NCBI RefSeq assembly: GCF_001941445.1
Contig: NZ_CP009245.1
Location: 2,255,992 to 2,319,991 of the forward strand
DNA length: 64,000 nucleotides
From: Corynebacterium aquilae DSM 44791
Lineage (GTDB): Bacteria; Actinomycetota; Actinomycetes; Mycobacteriales; Mycobacteriaceae
Reading direction: 5' to 3'
Shown here: positions 32,299-40,671 of the stretch, piece after piece
How the letters are laid out: every line of letters begins with the position of its first letter
How positions within the stretch are numbered: the first letter of the stretch is position 1
Program-made: the position numbers and the translations under genes
Notes under the pieces: generated by a model
Seen by the model: the letters and a program-made list of their open reading frames with translations, nothing else
The model's database searches: none
Told to the model about the DNA's origin: nothing

Positions 32299-33536
32299 TT
32301 AGGCCCCTCCACTTCCGGAAGCGTGTCGCGTTCGTCGCCACTGTTATCCATGTTCAACGGGCGAAGAAGACGATCCCCGCCGTCAATCGCGGTTAGGTTA
32401 TTCATGGCGCGTGCTTCGTTAGGAGTCATCCACGGAGCGCCAACAGCCGCCGAAGTCACCGCGGCTTTTTCTTCGAAGCTTGCGCGGAGCTTTTCGTCTA
32501 GGTTGAACTCCACGTACACGCCGGAGGGAGCGCCAATCATGGGAAGAAGGAACACGTTGAACGCGTCCTCAAGCTTCTTAATCAACGGGCCTAGTGAATC
32601 GCCGTACAACATCTTGCGGAACTCACGAACGTTCGAATAATTCGCGTTATCCAGCAAGCCAACCATTGTCGGATTGACGTGATACACACTCGCCACAGTC
32701 GCAAGCGACAGCTTCGCCACGTCAACGAACTGTTCGTCGTTAGCCTTAAGGTGCATGGGCTTGAACGTCATGCCGTCCTCAAGAACGGGTGTGCCACCCG
32801 CGCCGGAGCCGGTCGAAGCGTAAACAGTTGCCCACGATTGTTTAAACCGTTGCCGGGCTACCTGATCCCAATTCGCGCCTTGCGGACGTTCAATCACGCC
32901 GGAGATACGCGGCCCCTTATCCCACAACTGTCCGCGATACCTAGCCGCGTTCAACTGTTCGCGAAGTGTTGCCTTGAGCGCGTCAACCGGGGAAGTCCCC
33001 CGCTTAAACGTGCCCGGCGCATAACCGTGAAGATGGATAAGGCGCTCCGCGGGAAGCTCCACGCGTTGCCCGTTATCGTCCGCGACAATGACGGATTTCA
33101 ACGTCCACCTATCCCGCCACTTCTTCGCCTGAATCCATGTAGGGGGAATAGGCAAAACTTCCGGGGTGCCGGGGCCGTCTTGAACCGCTAGGAAACATTC
33201 GTCATAAAGACACAGGTCAAGAACGGCTGAATAGATCACGTCGAACATGAGTTGCGAGGAATTAGCCCGCTTCAACAGGCGGGGAAGGTCGCCTTCGCGA
33301 AGGCGTGTTCTTCCCCCGTCCGCTTCCCGCTTGTACGCGTGCAGCGACACACTAGCGATATTGCGGGCGATAAAGTCCGTGACGGTCCGCAAGTACGGCT
33401 GTTCCCGCCACAGTTGTTCAACGCTCATGTTGTTGACGTTGTCCGCGAGTGCGCCATAAATAGGCGCGGCGAGATAATCCGCCGGCGGGGGTTCAAGGGT
33501 GGCAGGGCGAAGCCCCAACTTTTCAAGCAATCCCAT
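32295..33536 (-). CDS. Portal protein, HK97 family
   Basis: This 413-residue protein starts MGLLEKLGLR, with the phage_portal signatures DFIARNIASVSLHAYKR, GTSPVDALKATLREQL and NYSNVREFRKMLYGDSLGP. Twelve subunits form the DNA entry pore and dock terminase. It follows terL and overlaps the RapZ-C-like gene by 4 bases. Confidence 0.92.
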   Translation of the reverse strand: MGLLEKLGLRPATLEPPPADYLAAPIYGALADNVNNMSVEQLWREQPYLRTVTDFIARNIASVSLHAYKREADGGRTRLREGDLPRLLKRANSSQLMFDVIYSAVLDLCLYDECFLAVQDGPGTPEVLPIPPTWIQAKKWRDRWTLKSVIVADDNGQRVELPAERLIHLHGYAPGTFKRGTSPVDALKATLREQLNAARYRGQLWDKGPRISGVIERPQGANWDQVARQRFKQSWATVYASTGSGAGGTPVLEDGMTFKPMHLKANDEQFVDVAKLSLATVASVYHVNPTMVGLLDNANYSNVREFRKMLYGDSLGPLIKKLEDAFNVFLLPMIGAPSGVYVEFNLDEKLRASFEEKAAVTSAAVGAPWMTPNEARAMNNLTAIDGGDRLLRPLNMDNSGDERDTLPEVEGPK

Positions 33537-33561
33537 GCGGCCCCCTTTCCTTCGGGGTGGT

Positions 33562-35148
33562 TTAAACGATAAGAACTCCGGAATCTTCGGAGTCCACTTC
33601 CTCTAGTGGTGTGTCGAAGTCCTCCGCCGAATACGCGCTCACGAAGCCGTCCTCCGGCGGGTAGCGGAGAAGCCACCACGCGATATTGACGGCGATAAGC
33701 GGCGAAGGATCGGCCATAGACTTCCCGCGATCCCAAAAGAACAAGTCGCCGTAGCGACGTTCCCGAATGCCTAGCGCTGATTCCGTCAACGCCGGCTGTT
33801 TGAGATAGTGAATCGTCCCTTCGCGAAGCGAGTCATAAAACCCGATAACCGCCTTCGACATGTCGGAACCTTGCCACGGAATAACCGTGATTCCCGCGTC
33901 CTCAAGAAGCGGGGCAAGTGTTGCCGAAGGCGCGCCCTTGACCTGTAGGGCAACCTCCCCGTTGAACCATGAGCCACGGCGAGCGTTAAGCCAATCCGCA
34001 ACCCACCTAAAACCGGCGCGAACCGCAACCACTTCAACGTGTGTGCGCCCGTCCTCACGTTCACCGGCAACAGCGATAGACGTAAAAGTGCCGTCCGGGG
34101 CAACGTCAATGCCTACGGCAAGGGGCGAGTCCTCCGCAATGGCGGACGCTTCATCTATGTTCTTTTCCCACAGGCCGGGGTGAATCTTGCCTTGCTCCGT
34201 GTGTTCCACCCATTGACATAGGTGTTCCGTTCGGAATCCGTCCGGGTCGGAGGTGTCCGCCGCGGTAGCGCGGAGCGTGCTTTCGCTAATCGCCCCGTAC
34301 CCCATTGACGGGTTAGCTTCCGCGTAACCGTCAACATCGTGAATGTCCCGTTCCGGAAGTGCTGACCATTCAAACAAGGCTGTTTGAGTGTCCGCCGTGT
34401 TCCCGGCTTCAATGCGGGCGATTGCCTTCGTGCGTTGATCGCGGAGCACAACGGAGCGTTTATCGCCCGCGTTCGAAAAGCCCCACACCTGGGAGCGGGG
34501 CCGGGCAATCGACGTAGGAACGGCGGCCTTCCACCCTTCATAGGTGAGATGTTCACGGAGTTCGTCTAGGAACACCATGTCCGCCGATAGGGAGCGCCCG
34601 CCGCCACGGTCGTTCACCGCGACGCGCCATGTGGGGAGGTTGCTTTTCAGTTTGTCTAGGGCTTCGGGAACCGGGGCCATTTTCAACGCGAAGTGGTTCG
34701 CGCCATTCACGCGGCTAATCCATGCCCCGTTGAACGCGCCGGAATCGTCGCGGGGATTGTCCTTGAGGAACTGACGAAGCACCGGATTGAACGCGGCGAG
34801 TTTGAACGCTTCCTCAAGGGTGGCAACAGCCACGCCTAGAGTCTGTGCGGTTGAAACAATTTCGCCCGCGCCATAAACGAACAACCGCCACAGGCCCAAG
34901 ACCTTCATCACGGTTGTTTTGCCGTTCTGCCTAGCCACAAGCACAAGCACCGTCTTGAAGCGGAACTCCCCCTCCGGGGTGAGTTCTAAACCGTGCTTGA
35001 GTAGCCACTCTTGCCAGGGATACAAGTCCACGCCGATAAGGCGAGCGAACTCACACGCGGCGAAGCCCGCCGAAGTCTCCGGGGTGAGTTCCCGAAGTGG
35101 CGGCGTAAAAATACGCGGTTCCGTATTGCCCTTGCGCGGCTCACTCAT
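33562..35148 (-). CDS. Terminase large subunit
   Basis: This 528-residue packaging motor has an N-terminal ATPase domain with Walker A in VLVARQNGKTTVMKV, Walker B in DMVFLDELREH, and a C-terminal nuclease domain beginning LAVGIDVAPDGTFTSIAVAG with the metal-binding Asp. It cuts and pumps the genome into the head. It overlaps the putative small subunit by 8 bases. Confidence 0.93.
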   Translation of the reverse strand: MSEPRKGNTEPRIFTPPLRELTPETSAGFAACEFARLIGVDLYPWQEWLLKHGLELTPEGEFRFKTVLVLVARQNGKTTVMKVLGLWRLFVYGAGEIVSTAQTLGVAVATLEEAFKLAAFNPVLRQFLKDNPRDDSGAFNGAWISRVNGANHFALKMAPVPEALDKLKSNLPTWRVAVNDRGGGRSLSADMVFLDELREHLTYEGWKAAVPTSIARPRSQVWGFSNAGDKRSVVLRDQRTKAIARIEAGNTADTQTALFEWSALPERDIHDVDGYAEANPSMGYGAISESTLRATAADTSDPDGFRTEHLCQWVEHTEQGKIHPGLWEKNIDEASAIAEDSPLAVGIDVAPDGTFTSIAVAGEREDGRTHVEVVAVRAGFRWVADWLNARRGSWFNGEVALQVKGAPSATLAPLLEDAGITVIPWQGSDMSKAVIGFYDSLREGTIHYLKQPALTESALGIRERRYGDLFFWDRGKSMADPSPLIAVNIAWWLLRYPPEDGFVSAYSAEDFDTPLEEVDSEDSGVLIV

Positions 35149-35491
35149 TGCTACTAGCGGCGCGAAGAAGCTGGATCACGTTCGCCGGCTGCTTCGAAGC
35201 TGTGCGGGCTTCCGCCTTCGATTCTTCCGCCGCCTGTTTAATCTCGCCGCGAGCTTCCGGAGTGCAACCCAACACCGTCAACTGTTTAAGAAGGTGCGGC
35301 ATAAGGTACATGACCTTAGTTTTTTCCGCCCTGTCCGCTTCGTAATCCTCAAGCGTTTCGTCAATGGTTTGAGCGATTGAGCGCGCCATGACTACCGCCG
35401 CGTTATCCGCCGGGGTAATCGCGTCCCCGCGGGCTTCGATGGACTCAATGACGGCTGTTTCCAGGTGTCCAACGTGGTCTAAATCGCTCAT
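35141..35491 (-). CDS. Putative terminase small subunit
   Basis: This 116-residue helical protein starts MSDLDHVGHL. It is identified mainly by position directly upstream of terL and by size. A segment with AIESIEARGDAITPADNAAVVMARSIAQ-like helices followed by LKQLTVLGCTPEARGEIKQ is in keeping with actinophage TerS. Its role would be recognition of packaging sites. Confidence 0.6.
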   Translation of the reverse strand: MSDLDHVGHLETAVIESIEARGDAITPADNAAVVMARSIAQTIDETLEDYEADRAEKTKVMYLMPHLLKQLTVLGCTPEARGEIKQAAEESKAEARTASKQPANVIQLLRAASSNE

Positions 35492-35673
35492 AGTTTGTTC
35501 CTTCGGTTAGCTCCGTGCCCTCCCGCTATGGGTGGTGGTTTTTTGTGTGGGGAGAAAAGACAGCTCCGGCCCTCCTTGTCCTGGGGCTGGTTTCGGGCCC
35601 GTGATTTTTAGGCCCCCTCCCCACCCTTTTGACCTGGGGTTTTGTGTTTTGCGGGTTTTGGGTGTGGTTTGTG
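35492..35673. other. Gap between HNH nuclease gene and terS
   Basis: These 180 bases have no supported gene. Purine/pyrimidine-skewed runs (GGCCCCCTCCCCACCC, and TTTTGTGTGGGG) make this a candidate packaging (cos/pac) region, since it lies between an HNH nuclease and terminase, but no cohesive-end motif could be identified. Confidence 0.3.
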
Positions 35674-36009
35674 TCACCATCTTCGGGAGTTTTGCCCTAG
35701 TGGTGGGTGTGGTGGGTTGTCTTTTCTCGCCCGGTTGCATGAAACGTGCGCGGGCCGGAAGTTTGTGGGGTCTAGTTCTAGGTCTGGTCGCTGTTTTGTG
35801 CTGATTGCGTGATCGATATCTAGCGCGTTTGGGGTGTTTGGTGGCGCTAGGTAGTCGATTGGTTGGGCGCATAGCCAGCATGGGAGGTTTTGTTCGCGGT
35901 ATTCGCGGCGTGTTTGTTTGCGTAGTTGTTTTGCGGCGTGTGTTTCGGTGAATGGAATTGTGTTCTCCCCTGTTTGTTGGGGGTGGTTTGTGTTGGGGGC
36001 CGCGGGCAA
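35674..36009 (-). CDS. HNH endonuclease (packaging-associated)
   Basis: This frame is at most 111 residues, with the first zinc pair CWLC, the core DIDHAIST, then PTNFRPAHVSCNRARKDN ending in the second zinc-type Cys: a standard HNH fold. HNH proteins beside terL are required for cos cleavage in HK97-like phages. The translation start is unclear: the listed TTG lacks a ribosome site, and a GGGGAG sequence lies before an ATT codon nearer the domain. Confidence 0.82.
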   Translation of the reverse strand: MPAAPNTNHPQQTGENTIPFTETHAAKQLRKQTRREYREQNLPCWLCAQPIDYLAPPNTPNALDIDHAISTKQRPDLELDPTNFRPAHVSCNRARKDNPPHPPLGQNSRRW

Positions 36010-36138
36010 CGGTGGTATTGGCGCTTAGGGCGAAAGATGTTCCCCGCTCCCACTCGTTTAAGGGCGCTTTCCACGGTGTGCGTTTTTTACCCTAGGCACC
36101 TGCGGCCCCCTGATCCTGATCCGTGAGTGCTGCTAACT

Positions 36139-36192
36139 CACAACGCAAAAACCCCCGCGTTCACCTTGTGGTGAACATGGGGGTTGCGTTGT
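36139..36192 (-). terminator. Long hairpin terminator ahead of the late (packaging) genes
   Basis: The core stem AACCCCC..GTTCACC with GGTGAAC..GGGGGTT is followed on the minus strand by UUUUUG; flanking CACAACGC and GCGTTGTG extend the pairing. It terminates the middle operon after the gene at 36249, so the packaging/structural operon probably starts from its own promoter between here and 36010, which I could not identify. Confidence 0.75.
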
Positions 36193-36248
36193 GACGTAGT
36201 ATATCAGACCCTGTGACAGTTTGGTTGTTTTTGCTGGTTAGTGTGGGT

Positions 36249-36821
36249 TTAGGTGTTGGGTGCGCGGGTTGCGGCGTGCGCTACGACTTGCCCCACTATG
36301 TAGTGTGCGCGCCCGTCAATGAGTGTTGAGTCAATGTGTCCGCGTTTTGCCCATTGCCGAAGCTGTTGGCGTGTGAGTGTGAAGCCTTGTTGCGCTGCTT
36401 GTTGGATTACGACTTCGGAGCGTTGTGGTTTTTCTCCTTCGCTCATTGTTGGTGCGCCTGTGTAGTGCTCAATCTCCCGGGCTTGTTCGTGCAGTTCGTC
36501 TATAAGGTCTGCTAGCCAGTCGATAGAGTCCGCGATTCGTTGGGCGTGTGCTGCAATCCATTCCGCGAGTGATGAACCGCGGGGAAGGAACAGTTGTTGC
36601 GGGTTGATTGTGGTGGCGAGGTCGCGGACTATCTCTAGGAGTTGGAGCGATAGGTCTGCGTCTAGGTGGAGGGCCCACCCTGTAGCGGGGGGTCTAGGGC
36701 CGGGGGGTGGGGGTGTGGTGTGCACTTCGGGGGGTGTGCGTGTGTATTTGGCGCGGTCTAGTGCCCGGTATGCCCTGGCTAGTCTGTGTGCGGCCTGTTG
36801 GAGTTCAAGCGCTCCTACCAT
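36249..36821 (-). CDS. Hypothetical phage protein with C-terminal DNA-binding-like segment
   Basis: This 190-residue protein starts MVGALELQQA. Its N-terminal half is helical with a Pro-rich stretch (TRTPPEVHTTPPPPGPRP), and the last 60 residues, with QGFTLTRQQLRQWAKRGHID, resemble a MerR/AlpA-type helix-turn-helix. It overlaps the glutaredoxin gene by 17 bases. Regulation of late genes, just beyond the terminator, is a guess from position. Confidence 0.6.
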   Translation of the reverse strand: MVGALELQQAAHRLARAYRALDRAKYTRTPPEVHTTPPPPGPRPPATGWALHLDADLSLQLLEIVRDLATTINPQQLFLPRGSSLAEWIAAHAQRIADSIDWLADLIDELHEQAREIEHYTGAPTMSEGEKPQRSEVVIQQAAQQGFTLTRQQLRQWAKRGHIDSTLIDGRAHYIVGQVVAHAATRAPNT

Positions 36822-37080
36822 TGAGCACCCCCACCCAGTAGGCGATTTTTTCTAGGCGGAGGTCGCCCCATTCGTCTAGGAGGTCGCCGGACGCGTCATG
36901 TACTTGTACGTAGGGGGCGACTGTGATCCCTTTTGCGCGGAGTTCGTCCGCTAGTTCCGGGGTGATTGTTTCCTCAATGATGGGGGCGTTGTTGCGAAGG
37001 AGTCGTTGTTTAGTAGCCCGGCATTTTTGGCAGTGGGGGGTGCTAAACACGGTGAAGGTTAGGGGCTGTGGTTCGGTCAC
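36805..37080 (-). CDS. Glutaredoxin / NrdH-like redoxin
   Basis: This 91-residue thioredoxin-fold protein has the active-site pair in STPHCQKCRATK, a cis-Pro in VAPYVQVH and the GDLLDEWGDLR end typical of NrdH-like redoxins. It starts at GTG, overlapping the stop of a 36-residue membrane protein as GTGA. It would reduce ribonucleotide reductase or host disulfides for phage DNA synthesis. Confidence 0.82.
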   Translation of the reverse strand: MTEPQPLTFTVFSTPHCQKCRATKQRLLRNNAPIIEETITPELADELRAKGITVAPYVQVHDASGDLLDEWGDLRLEKIAYWVGVLNGRSA

Positions 37081-37187
37081 TGATCGTTGTCCTTTTCTTC
37101 GAAGCGGCCGTCATAGTGGCGGCAAAAAAGAATCGCCGCGGCGATCAATGTCGCGACGGCGAGAATGTTTAAGATTTCGTCTACCAC
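37077..37187 (-). CDS. Small single-helix membrane protein (36 aa)
   Basis: A 36-codon frame starts with GTG (VVDEILNILA) after GGAGG and continues with a hydrophobic helix AVATLIAAAILFCRHY before a charged tail (FEEKDNDQ). It overlaps both the upstream gene and the downstream NrdH-like gene (GTGA). The ribosome site, coupling and sensible membrane topology make it a probable gene of unknown role. Confidence 0.65.
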   Translation of the reverse strand: MVDEILNILAVATLIAAAILFCRHYDGRFEEKDNDQ

Positions 37188-37951
37188 TGGTTGCCCCTCC
37201 GGAAGTGGTTCGGGTTGAGCATGAGAAGCGGGGGAATATCGTGGTCAACTGCTCCGGTTGCGGTTACTCCGTCCGCGGTTCTGACTGTGATAACCGGATA
37301 GCTGTTCTTTTCGCCCGTTATGCGAACGCTTACGATCCGCCCGTAGTCGTCTTGAAGGACTTCGCCAAGAAGCTTCGCGGCGCGTTCGTTGTTCACAGTG
37401 GGAACGGGACTTTTGGATTCGTCCCACGAAGGCGCGGTGATGTGGTCAACAATGGCGCGGAACTCTTGAAGCTGTTCCCCGCGGAGGGTTGAGCGGAGTT
37501 CTTCAACCGGACCGTTGAGCGCGGGGTGATAGTCCGGGGAGTCCTTGCGCGTGTAGTTGCATAGGGAAAGCTCTAGTTCGTTCGTGGTGCCGGAGACTTC
37601 GAAGATGGTGTCCTCCCCTGTGCGGGGGGCGTTCTCAAAAGTGAGTGTGTAGCCGTCCGGCCACGCTTCGAAGTGCTCAACCTCCGCCGGTTCGCGTGCA
37701 GGTGCAACGAAGCCCTTCAGGTGGTGTGCGGCGATTCCGATCAGTTCCGCGAGGTGTTGCGGGGTGAGTTCAATTTCCGCTTCCTCCCCGTCATGTCCCC
37801 ATACCGCGAGCGTTGCAAGCTTTGGGCCGTGCTGAATGTAGTCTATCGCGACTGTTTTCCGCATTCCCGGGGATATGGTGTCGAAGCTGTAGCGGCCCCG
37901 GTAGAAGGCGCCTTCTAGCGCTTCCATGAGTTCATAGTTAATCGTGGTCAT
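37181..37951 (-). CDS. Hypothetical phage protein (256 aa)
   Basis: This protein starts MTTINYELME by ATGA overlap with the previous gene; the longer open frame upstream is only a shadow of that gene. It is acidic and mixed alpha/beta, with no membrane segment. The segment ATGAVDHDIPPLLMLNPNHF closes the protein. No family is recognised. Its place in a block of small middle genes suggests a regulatory or takeover role. Confidence 0.65.
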   Translation of the reverse strand: MTTINYELMEALEGAFYRGRYSFDTISPGMRKTVAIDYIQHGPKLATLAVWGHDGEEAEIELTPQHLAELIGIAAHHLKGFVAPAREPAEVEHFEAWPDGYTLTFENAPRTGEDTIFEVSGTTNELELSLCNYTRKDSPDYHPALNGPVEELRSTLRGEQLQEFRAIVDHITAPSWDESKSPVPTVNNERAAKLLGEVLQDDYGRIVSVRITGEKNSYPVITVRTADGVTATGAVDHDIPPLLMLNPNHFRRGNQW

Positions 37952-38259
37952 TCTTCTTCGTCCTTGAGAGTTATGGATATGTCGCGCCCGCCGGCGATAG
38001 CGAGGATCTTCCCGATCACCACTAGAAGCCCAATCTTTTGTAGCTGGTTGTCTTGCCGGTTTTGGTAGACGTGCCACGCGGCGAGCCATAGCGCGGCGGT
38101 AGATATAAGAAGCGGGATATGTTCGTCCAGGCGAATCGCGATATAGGCGGTGAAGGCGATGGACAGCACGTTCGCGAGGAACACGTCCTTCGCCATTCGT
38201 TCGCGTTGCGGTTGTCCGTGAATCTGGTTGATTAGATCCTTTTCTAGGGTGATTCTCAT
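37948..38259 (-). CDS. Hypothetical phage membrane protein (103 aa)
   Basis: This protein starts MRITLEKDLI by ATGA overlap and contains two or three hydrophobic segments (VFLANVLSIAFTAYIAI, LLISTAALWLAAWHVY, IGLLVVIGKILAIAGG). It belongs to a cluster of very small membrane proteins in this part of the operon. Function unknown. Confidence 0.65.
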   Translation of the reverse strand: MRITLEKDLINQIHGQPQRERMAKDVFLANVLSIAFTAYIAIRLDEHIPLLISTAALWLAAWHVYQNRQDNQLQKIGLLVVIGKILAIAGGRDISITLKDEEE

Positions 38260-38675
38260 TGCAGGCTCCGCCCGTGTTGTGCGCACTGTTCGAACGCGTC
38301 CGCAAGGCGTTCAAGGTCTTTGCGTGTCACGTCGAAGTAGAACTCACCTGGATTCGTGGCAAAACTAATAGCCGCAATACCTCCCGAACACCATGCGACG
38401 AACTCCCATTCGTGGGGGTCATACAGCCCCCTTACACGGCGAACTGCTTGAAGTTCTCCTTCATAGCCCTTCTCATGTGCGTCAAGTTTTTGCAGAAGTT
38501 CGCGAATTGTTTCCGCGAATGCTTTCCACATGTCCGGGGTGGGGTTCGTTTCAAACTGGTATGTATGGAACAAAACGTCTAGAAGCGGCTTCCCGTCATA
38601 GGTTCCTAGCTCTATACGAACTTCATCTCCTTTTATTGACGGCCTGAAAGTTGTTAGCGCGTTCCGGGGGTTCAT
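38256..38675 (-). CDS. Hypothetical phage protein (139 aa)
   Basis: This protein starts MNPRNALTTF after AAGGAG. It is soluble, with a central helix (MWKAFAETIRELLQKLDA) and a beta-rich end (GGIAAISFATNPGEFYFDV). The longer open frame upstream crosses the small gene at 38681 and is rejected. No family is recognised. Confidence 0.65.
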   Translation of the reverse strand: MNPRNALTTFRPSIKGDEVRIELGTYDGKPLLDVLFHTYQFETNPTPDMWKAFAETIRELLQKLDAHEKGYEGELQAVRRVRGLYDPHEWEFVAWCSGGIAAISFATNPGEFYFDVTRKDLERLADAFEQCAQHGRSLQ

Positions 38676-38680
38676 GTGTG

Positions 38681-38857
38681 TTAGCTCCTTCGTGTGGTGA
38701 AGATTCCGTCCACCGCGGCAAGACCGCCGGCGAAGGCTATCCCCATGAGCGCAAGGCCCAACAGGTTTAGCGGGACGTTGAACAGGCCCCACGCAAGGGT
38801 GAGGGCGGCGGCGACGGCAACAAAGATTCGGTAAGTAGTTGAAGTGCTGTGGGGCAT
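38681..38857 (-). CDS. Small two-helix membrane protein (58 aa) overlapping rusA
   Basis: A 58-codon frame starts MPHSTSTTYR with GGAG upstream, contains two hydrophobic segments (FVAVAAALTLAWGLF, LGLALMGIAFAGGLAAV) and ends next to the ribosome site of the downstream gene. Its first 91 bases overlap the C-terminal codons of the RusA-like gene in another frame, an unusual length of overlap. The membrane character and ribosome site favour a real gene. Confidence 0.55.
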   Translation of the reverse strand: MPHSTSTTYRIFVAVAAALTLAWGLFNVPLNLLGLALMGIAFAGGLAAVDGIFTTRRS

Positions 38858-39252
38858 GATTGTGGCTCCAATAGGGTGATGTAGGCCCCCGGCTCCTCCC
38901 CCACCTGTGCGCGGCGCTTATGCGCGAACATTGTTGCGGCGTGGGAATCGTCTGTGAAGGCTGTGGGGGTGAGCGCGTCCATTACGGCGCGGGCGAGTTT
39001 GTCCACGTCCGGGCGCTGAATCATGGGGGGCTGTGGGTCTTTTTTCGCGTCCTTTTTGGTGCGGGGGAACACGAAAACGAATGAAGCCACTACCGGGGGT
39101 GGTAGTGGCTGTGTGATGTGTTTTTTCGCTTCGCGGGTGATTGCGGCGCGCCATGCGGGGAGGTGTTTGGATTGTTCAATCAATCTTCCCCCGCCAACGT
39201 GCCGCTTAGAACCTTGCGCCCGGGGGATTCCGGGGACGAAGAAGGTGATCAC
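38767..39252 (-). CDS. RusA-like Holliday-junction resolvase
   Basis: This 161-residue protein starts MITFFVPGIP, an N-terminus typical of RusA, with the metal-binding acidic residues in RPDVDKLARAVMDALTP and FTDDSHAATM. It resolves branched DNA during phage recombination. RusA cores usually end about where ITLLEP lies (about residue 128), so the last 31 residues, which overlap the next frame, are an unusual tail. Confidence 0.88.
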   Translation of the reverse strand: MITFFVPGIPRAQGSKRHVGGGRLIEQSKHLPAWRAAITREAKKHITQPLPPPVVASFVFVFPRTKKDAKKDPQPPMIQRPDVDKLARAVMDALTPTAFTDDSHAATMFAHKRRAQVGEEPGAYITLLEPQSCPTALQLLTESLLPSPPPSPLRGACSTSR

Positions 39253-39548
39253 AGGAAGAACCCCGCTTCGCGAAGTTTTTCCGCGTGGCGGGCACGGCGA
39301 ATGTTTTTCACCATGTCCACGAACAGGAAGGCGGCGAATACGAGCGCGAAGCTAAAAATGTATCCGCCGATCCCCTGAATGATGTGCGCCTGTTTGCACC
39401 ATTCGGAGTTGATGCAACGGGCCGCTTCAACGTTGCCGATGAAGCTAACTCCTAAACCCGAACAGGCAATTAGCCCCATTAGTACCGCCTTTTGCCCCGT
39501 GTCGATTGCGCGTTCCCAGTACACGCCGGGGTAGCTGTGACCGCTCAT
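39249..39548 (-). CDS. Phage membrane protein (99 aa)
   Basis: This protein starts MSGHSYPGVY and has two hydrophobic segments (AVLMGLIACSGLGVSFIG, GIGGYIFSFALVFAAFLFVDM) around a short loop with two Cys, and a basic C-terminus. It overlaps neighbours by ATGA on both sides. Another member of the small membrane-protein cluster, function unknown. Confidence 0.65.
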   Translation of the reverse strand: MSGHSYPGVYWERAIDTGQKAVLMGLIACSGLGVSFIGNVEAARCINSEWCKQAHIIQGIGGYIFSFALVFAAFLFVDMVKNIRRARHAEKLREAGFFL

Positions 39549-39676
39549 GGGAACATCACTTCCGCGGGGTAGAAGGCAATGAGCGCGTCCACAACGTAGT
39601 TAATGAGTTCGTGGGGCGCTCCGGGGAGTGCGGCGGCAATGCCGGCGAGGATTCGAAGGAGTTCGAAGTCGATCAT
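39545..39676 (-). CDS. Small hydrophobic phage protein (43 aa)
   Basis: A 43-codon frame starts MIDFELLRIL and ends YPAEVMFP. It overlaps the methyltransferase stop as ATGA and the next gene start as ATGA, so it is embedded in the coupled operon. It is mostly one amphipathic or weakly hydrophobic helix. No function can be assigned. Confidence 0.6.
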   Translation of the reverse strand: MIDFELLRILAGIAAALPGAPHELINYVVDALIAFYPAEVMFP

Positions 39677-40671
39677 TCTTTTTTCCAATCTTCTAGTGCG
39701 TTGATTAGCTGGAACCCCACCCGGCGGGCGAGTTCAACCGGAACCGCGTTGCCTATCTGCTTGTATTGCTGTCCTAGGGGGCCGGTGAACTCCCACGAAT
39801 CGGGGAACGCTTGCACCCTTGCGTATTCGCGGACCGTGAGCGGACGTGTCGCTTCGGGGTGGCACCTTTCCGTCATCATTTGGGACGGCGAGGTAGTGAG
39901 CGTGAGTGATGGCGCGTCCCATGCGAGCCGGCGGGCGACTCCCCTTTTCCCTCCCCCGTTGAAGTAGCTTTTCCCCATGTATTCGCGGGCTACTTCGTCC
40001 GGGAGGTCAACCCAACAGCCACCCGGCGGGACCTGTTCCATCACTTTCCGCTTGCGTTCGCTGTAGGGGGTGAAGGGTGAGTCCGGAACACCGTCTAGGG
40101 CTTCGCGAAGGGTGGTGATGTGCCCGTCCGGTTCCGGGTAGGTGAAGGGGAGGTTTTCAAGGGAGCCAACCATGATTAGACGTTGCCTTTTTTGCCCTAC
40201 CCCGTGTTCCGAAGCTGTCAACACGCGGTGTTGGACTGTGTAGCCCAATTCTTCGAACGCGTGCTTAATGGTGGCGAGGGTTCGGCCTTGATCGTGATTG
40301 AGAAGGCCCCGCACGTTCTCAAACAGAAACATGCGGGGCTGTACTTCTTGAACGCACCTTGCGAACTGTGAAAACAGTGTTCCGCGTGTGTCTCCGAAGC
40401 CTTCGCGTTTGCCGGCGTAGCTGAATGACTGGCACGGCGGGCCGCCACTTACTAGGTCAACGTGTCCGGCGAAGGGGGTGAAGTCCACTTCGTTAACGTC
40501 CGCTTCGATCACGTTCCACTCCGGGCGGTTGTGGCGAAGGGTGTTTGCTGCGTGTTTGTCTTGCTCCACAAGGGCAAGGGAGGTGAAGCCGGCTTGCTCT
40601 AGCCCTAGTGCTAGTCCCCCGGCTCCGGCGAATAGTTCGATGTTGGTGAAGCTACGCGCCGGTGAGCTCAT
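39673..40671 (-). CDS. DNA cytosine C5 methyltransferase (orphan)
   Basis: This 332-residue protein has the C5-methyltransferase motifs in order: SAM-binding FAGAGGLALGLEQAG, catalytic GGPPCQSFSYAGKREG, FENVRGLL, and the C-terminal YKQIGNAVPVELA motif. It transfers methyl groups to cytosine at a site I cannot predict. No restriction endonuclease partner is adjacent, so it is probably a phage self-protection enzyme against host restriction. Confidence 0.92.
   Translation of the reverse strand: MSSPARSFTNIELFAGAGGLALGLEQAGFTSLALVEQDKHAANTLRHNRPEWNVIEADVNEVDFTPFAGHVDLVSGGPPCQSFSYAGKREGFGDTRGTLFSQFARCVQEVQPRMFLFENVRGLLNHDQGRTLATIKHAFEELGYTVQHRVLTASEHGVGQKRQRLIMVGSLENLPFTYPEPDGHITTLREALDGVPDSPFTPYSERKRKVMEQVPPGGCWVDLPDEVAREYMGKSYFNGGGKRGVARRLAWDAPSLTLTTSPSQMMTERCHPEATRPLTVREYARVQAFPDSWEFTGPLGQQYKQIGNAVPVELARRVGFQLINALEDWKKE

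Noticed and set aside
35507..35881. 124-residue frame overlapping the HNH gene
   Set aside because: Low-complexity Thr/Pro/Arg composition without motifs; shadow of the HNH gene and of the gap.
37952..38314. N-terminal extension of the 256-residue protein
   Set aside because: It runs through the gene at 37948 in another frame; the ATGA start at 37951 fits the operon's coupling pattern.
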